A DNA stretch of 21,364 nucleotides from a virus: IMG/VR virus record IMGVR_UViG_3300031521_000387, positions 1-21,364 of that record; one strand, given 5' to 3'. The notes under the pieces were generated by a model, which saw only the letters and a program-made list of their open reading frames with translations, ran no database searches and was not told the origin of the DNA. The position numbers and the translations under genes were made by a program. How positions within the stretch are numbered: the stretch's first letter is position 1; each line of letters opens with the position of its first letter. Of the stretch, positions 20,352 to 21,364 are shown piece after piece.

Positions 20352-21364
20352 TTAACTAATCGTCATCACTACAATGACTGGCTTGTGATCAGAACCTGTT
20401 CCGCTGACCACATCGTATGAATCTACGACAACACTCTTTGGGTTCTTTGTGTCAACATGAACCCTGTCTGGGAATGCTGTCTTTCCGTATGTTGGTGTGT
20501 TCCTTGTCTTGGAAGTCTTCGCTACTATTCTAGCATTGTTCCATTCTGGGAACCATGAGTCGGAGTTTGCTCCGTCACCACCCATGAATCTAACGTTGCC
20601 CATCTTACGTGCCGCTGCCATCACCTGTAGAATTGCCTTCTTCTGGGAAGTCTGAGAAGAAACACTGTCTGGCTGTACGTGGTATGCGGCTACCGTGATC
20701 TTTACCTTGGTTGCCTTGATTGTGAACCAAGCAATAACTGCTCCGTGGTAAGTTCCCCAAGTTGGGCACTTTACGTCTGCAATTGGGCAGTGGTCCAAAA
20801 CCGTAGAATCCCAAAGGATTGCCGTTGCCCTATTTGTAAAGACAAGCCACCTTGATGTTCCACCGGGTAGCGCTGCGCGAATCCTGTCGCGTGCTTCTGC
20901 TGGTGCCTCATTCAATGTAACTACGTGAGGGTTACCAGCTTTGATAGAAGCAACGATAGCCTTAAGCCTTCCGCTGAACTTCCTACCAAACCTTTCATCC
21001 TCAATATTGAACTGCATGAATCGAACACCAGACTTAACTGTAACTGGTGGAACAACTACTGGTGGTGGTGTAACTACGGGTGGAGGAGTGACGACTACAG
21101 CGGTTAGCTTTTCTACCGTGCTTGCTCCAACAATTCCATCAACCGTGAGACCATTCTTGGATTGGAAATCCTTGACTGCTGCATCCACGGCTGGGCCAAA
21201 TGATCCATCGTTCACTAGCTTATAACCCTTCTTGATGAGAACGGCAATTAGCTCAGTCACGTCTGGACCACTATCAATTCCATTCTTGGATAGCACACGA
21301 GAACCCAACGTAATGACTACCGGTGGAACTACGACAGGTGGAGGAGTCACAACGACTGGACCGT
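20352..21364 (-). CDS. peptidoglycan-binding domain fused to an EEP nuclease/phosphatase-type domain, 5' end outside window
   Basis: The frame is open to the window edge; a GTG at 21350 lies inside a proline/valine-rich linker and is unlikely to be the real start. Counting from it, residues 13-85 are a PG_binding_1 domain (DVTELIAVLIKKGYKL, DGSFGPAVDAAVKDFQ, DGIVGASTVEKL). A second Pro/Val linker spans 86-105. Residues 108-332 match the endonuclease/exonuclease/phosphatase fold: Asn115 (FNIED), Glu148 (TLNEA), His224 (AYHVQP), Asp259 in GGDGAN, and Asp321-His322 (SDHKP). The usual GDFN motif is altered, with the Asn one residue later. It sits in the endolysin slot beside the holin. It may attack DNA or another phosphodiester at the cell wall. 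The substrate is unknown. Confidence 0.8.
   Translation of the reverse strand, partial: GPVVVTPPPVVVPPVVITLGSRVLSKNGIDSGPDVTELIAVLIKKGYKLVNDGSFGPAVDAAVKDFQSKNGLTVDGIVGASTVEKLTAVVVTPPPVVTPPPVVVPPVTVKSGVRFMQFNIEDERFGRKFSGRLKAIVASIKAGNPHVVTLNEAPAEARDRIRAALPGGTSRWLVFTNRATAILWDSTVLDHCPIADVKCPTWGTYHGAVIAWFTIKATKVKITVAAYHVQPDSVSSQTSQKKAILQVMAAARKMGNVRFMGGDGANSDSWFPEWNNARIVAKTSKTRNTPTYGKTAFPDRVHVDTKNPKSVVVDSYDVVSGTGSDHKPVIVVMTIS

Noticed and set aside
21348-21350. GTG at 21350 as the real start of the PG-binding/EEP gene
   Set aside because: It lies inside a Pro/Val linker, has no ribosome binding site, and the frame stays open to the window edge with the same type of sequence.
1-21364. tRNA genes, CRISPR arrays, insertion sequences, integrase or att sites
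   Set aside because: All gaps are under about 100 bases and hold only hairpins, promoters and ribosome binding sites; no cloverleaf, spaced repeats or transposase frames were seen.

Overview
The window looks like part of the late (virion and lysis) region of a long-tailed, siphovirus-type dsDNA phage. Every credible gene lies on the minus strand, so the genome reads from position 21364 down to 1. G+C is moderate (high forties by eye). An actinobacterial host is likely, and a large Streptomyces-type siphophage is my best guess. The reasons are the TGnTAnnnT promoters, several start codons only 6-7 nt from a -10 box with no Shine-Dalgarno (leaderless genes), an adenosylcobalamin-dependent ribonucleotide reductase, and LamG/FN3 tail proteins. 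The host is inference.

Layout in the direction of transcription. (1) 21364-20008: a gene open at the window edge that joins a peptidoglycan-binding domain to an endonuclease/exonuclease/phosphatase (EEP) domain, then a holin-like membrane protein and a terminator. (2) 19944-17674: a large six-FN3-domain tail protein with a leaderless start. (3) 17619-17272: a small single-stranded DNA-binding protein with the best promoter in the window (TTGACA, 17 nt, TATCCT) and a terminator. (4) 17195-13763: four structural or fibre proteins, the last with a 12-residue beta repeat. (5) 13682-11751: a class II ribonucleotide reductase with its own promoter and a hairpin leader. (6) 11738-8993: two LamG-like minor tail proteins. 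(7) 8974-4361: an unknown leaderless small protein, the portal, a prohead protease fused to a scaffold (with a probable internal scaffold start), and the major capsid protein followed by a hairpin. (8) 4283-1520: a small head protein and four head-tail connector or completion proteins, tightly overlapped. (9) 1456-1: the major tail protein followed by a hairpin, tail assembly chaperones joined by a -1 frameshift at GGGAAAC, and the start of the probable tape measure gene.

How it works together: from 8974 down to 1 is the canonical capsid-to-tail assembly line. Fibre/minor tail genes and lysis genes precede the portal instead of following the tape measure. The two genes usually needed in highest copy (capsid and major tail) are each followed by a stable hairpin, then a new extended -10 box. 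This would let the phage tune stoichiometry inside one long late operon. No tRNA, CRISPR, insertion sequence, integrase or attachment site was seen. No gap between genes exceeds about 100 bases. Terminase genes are not in the window.
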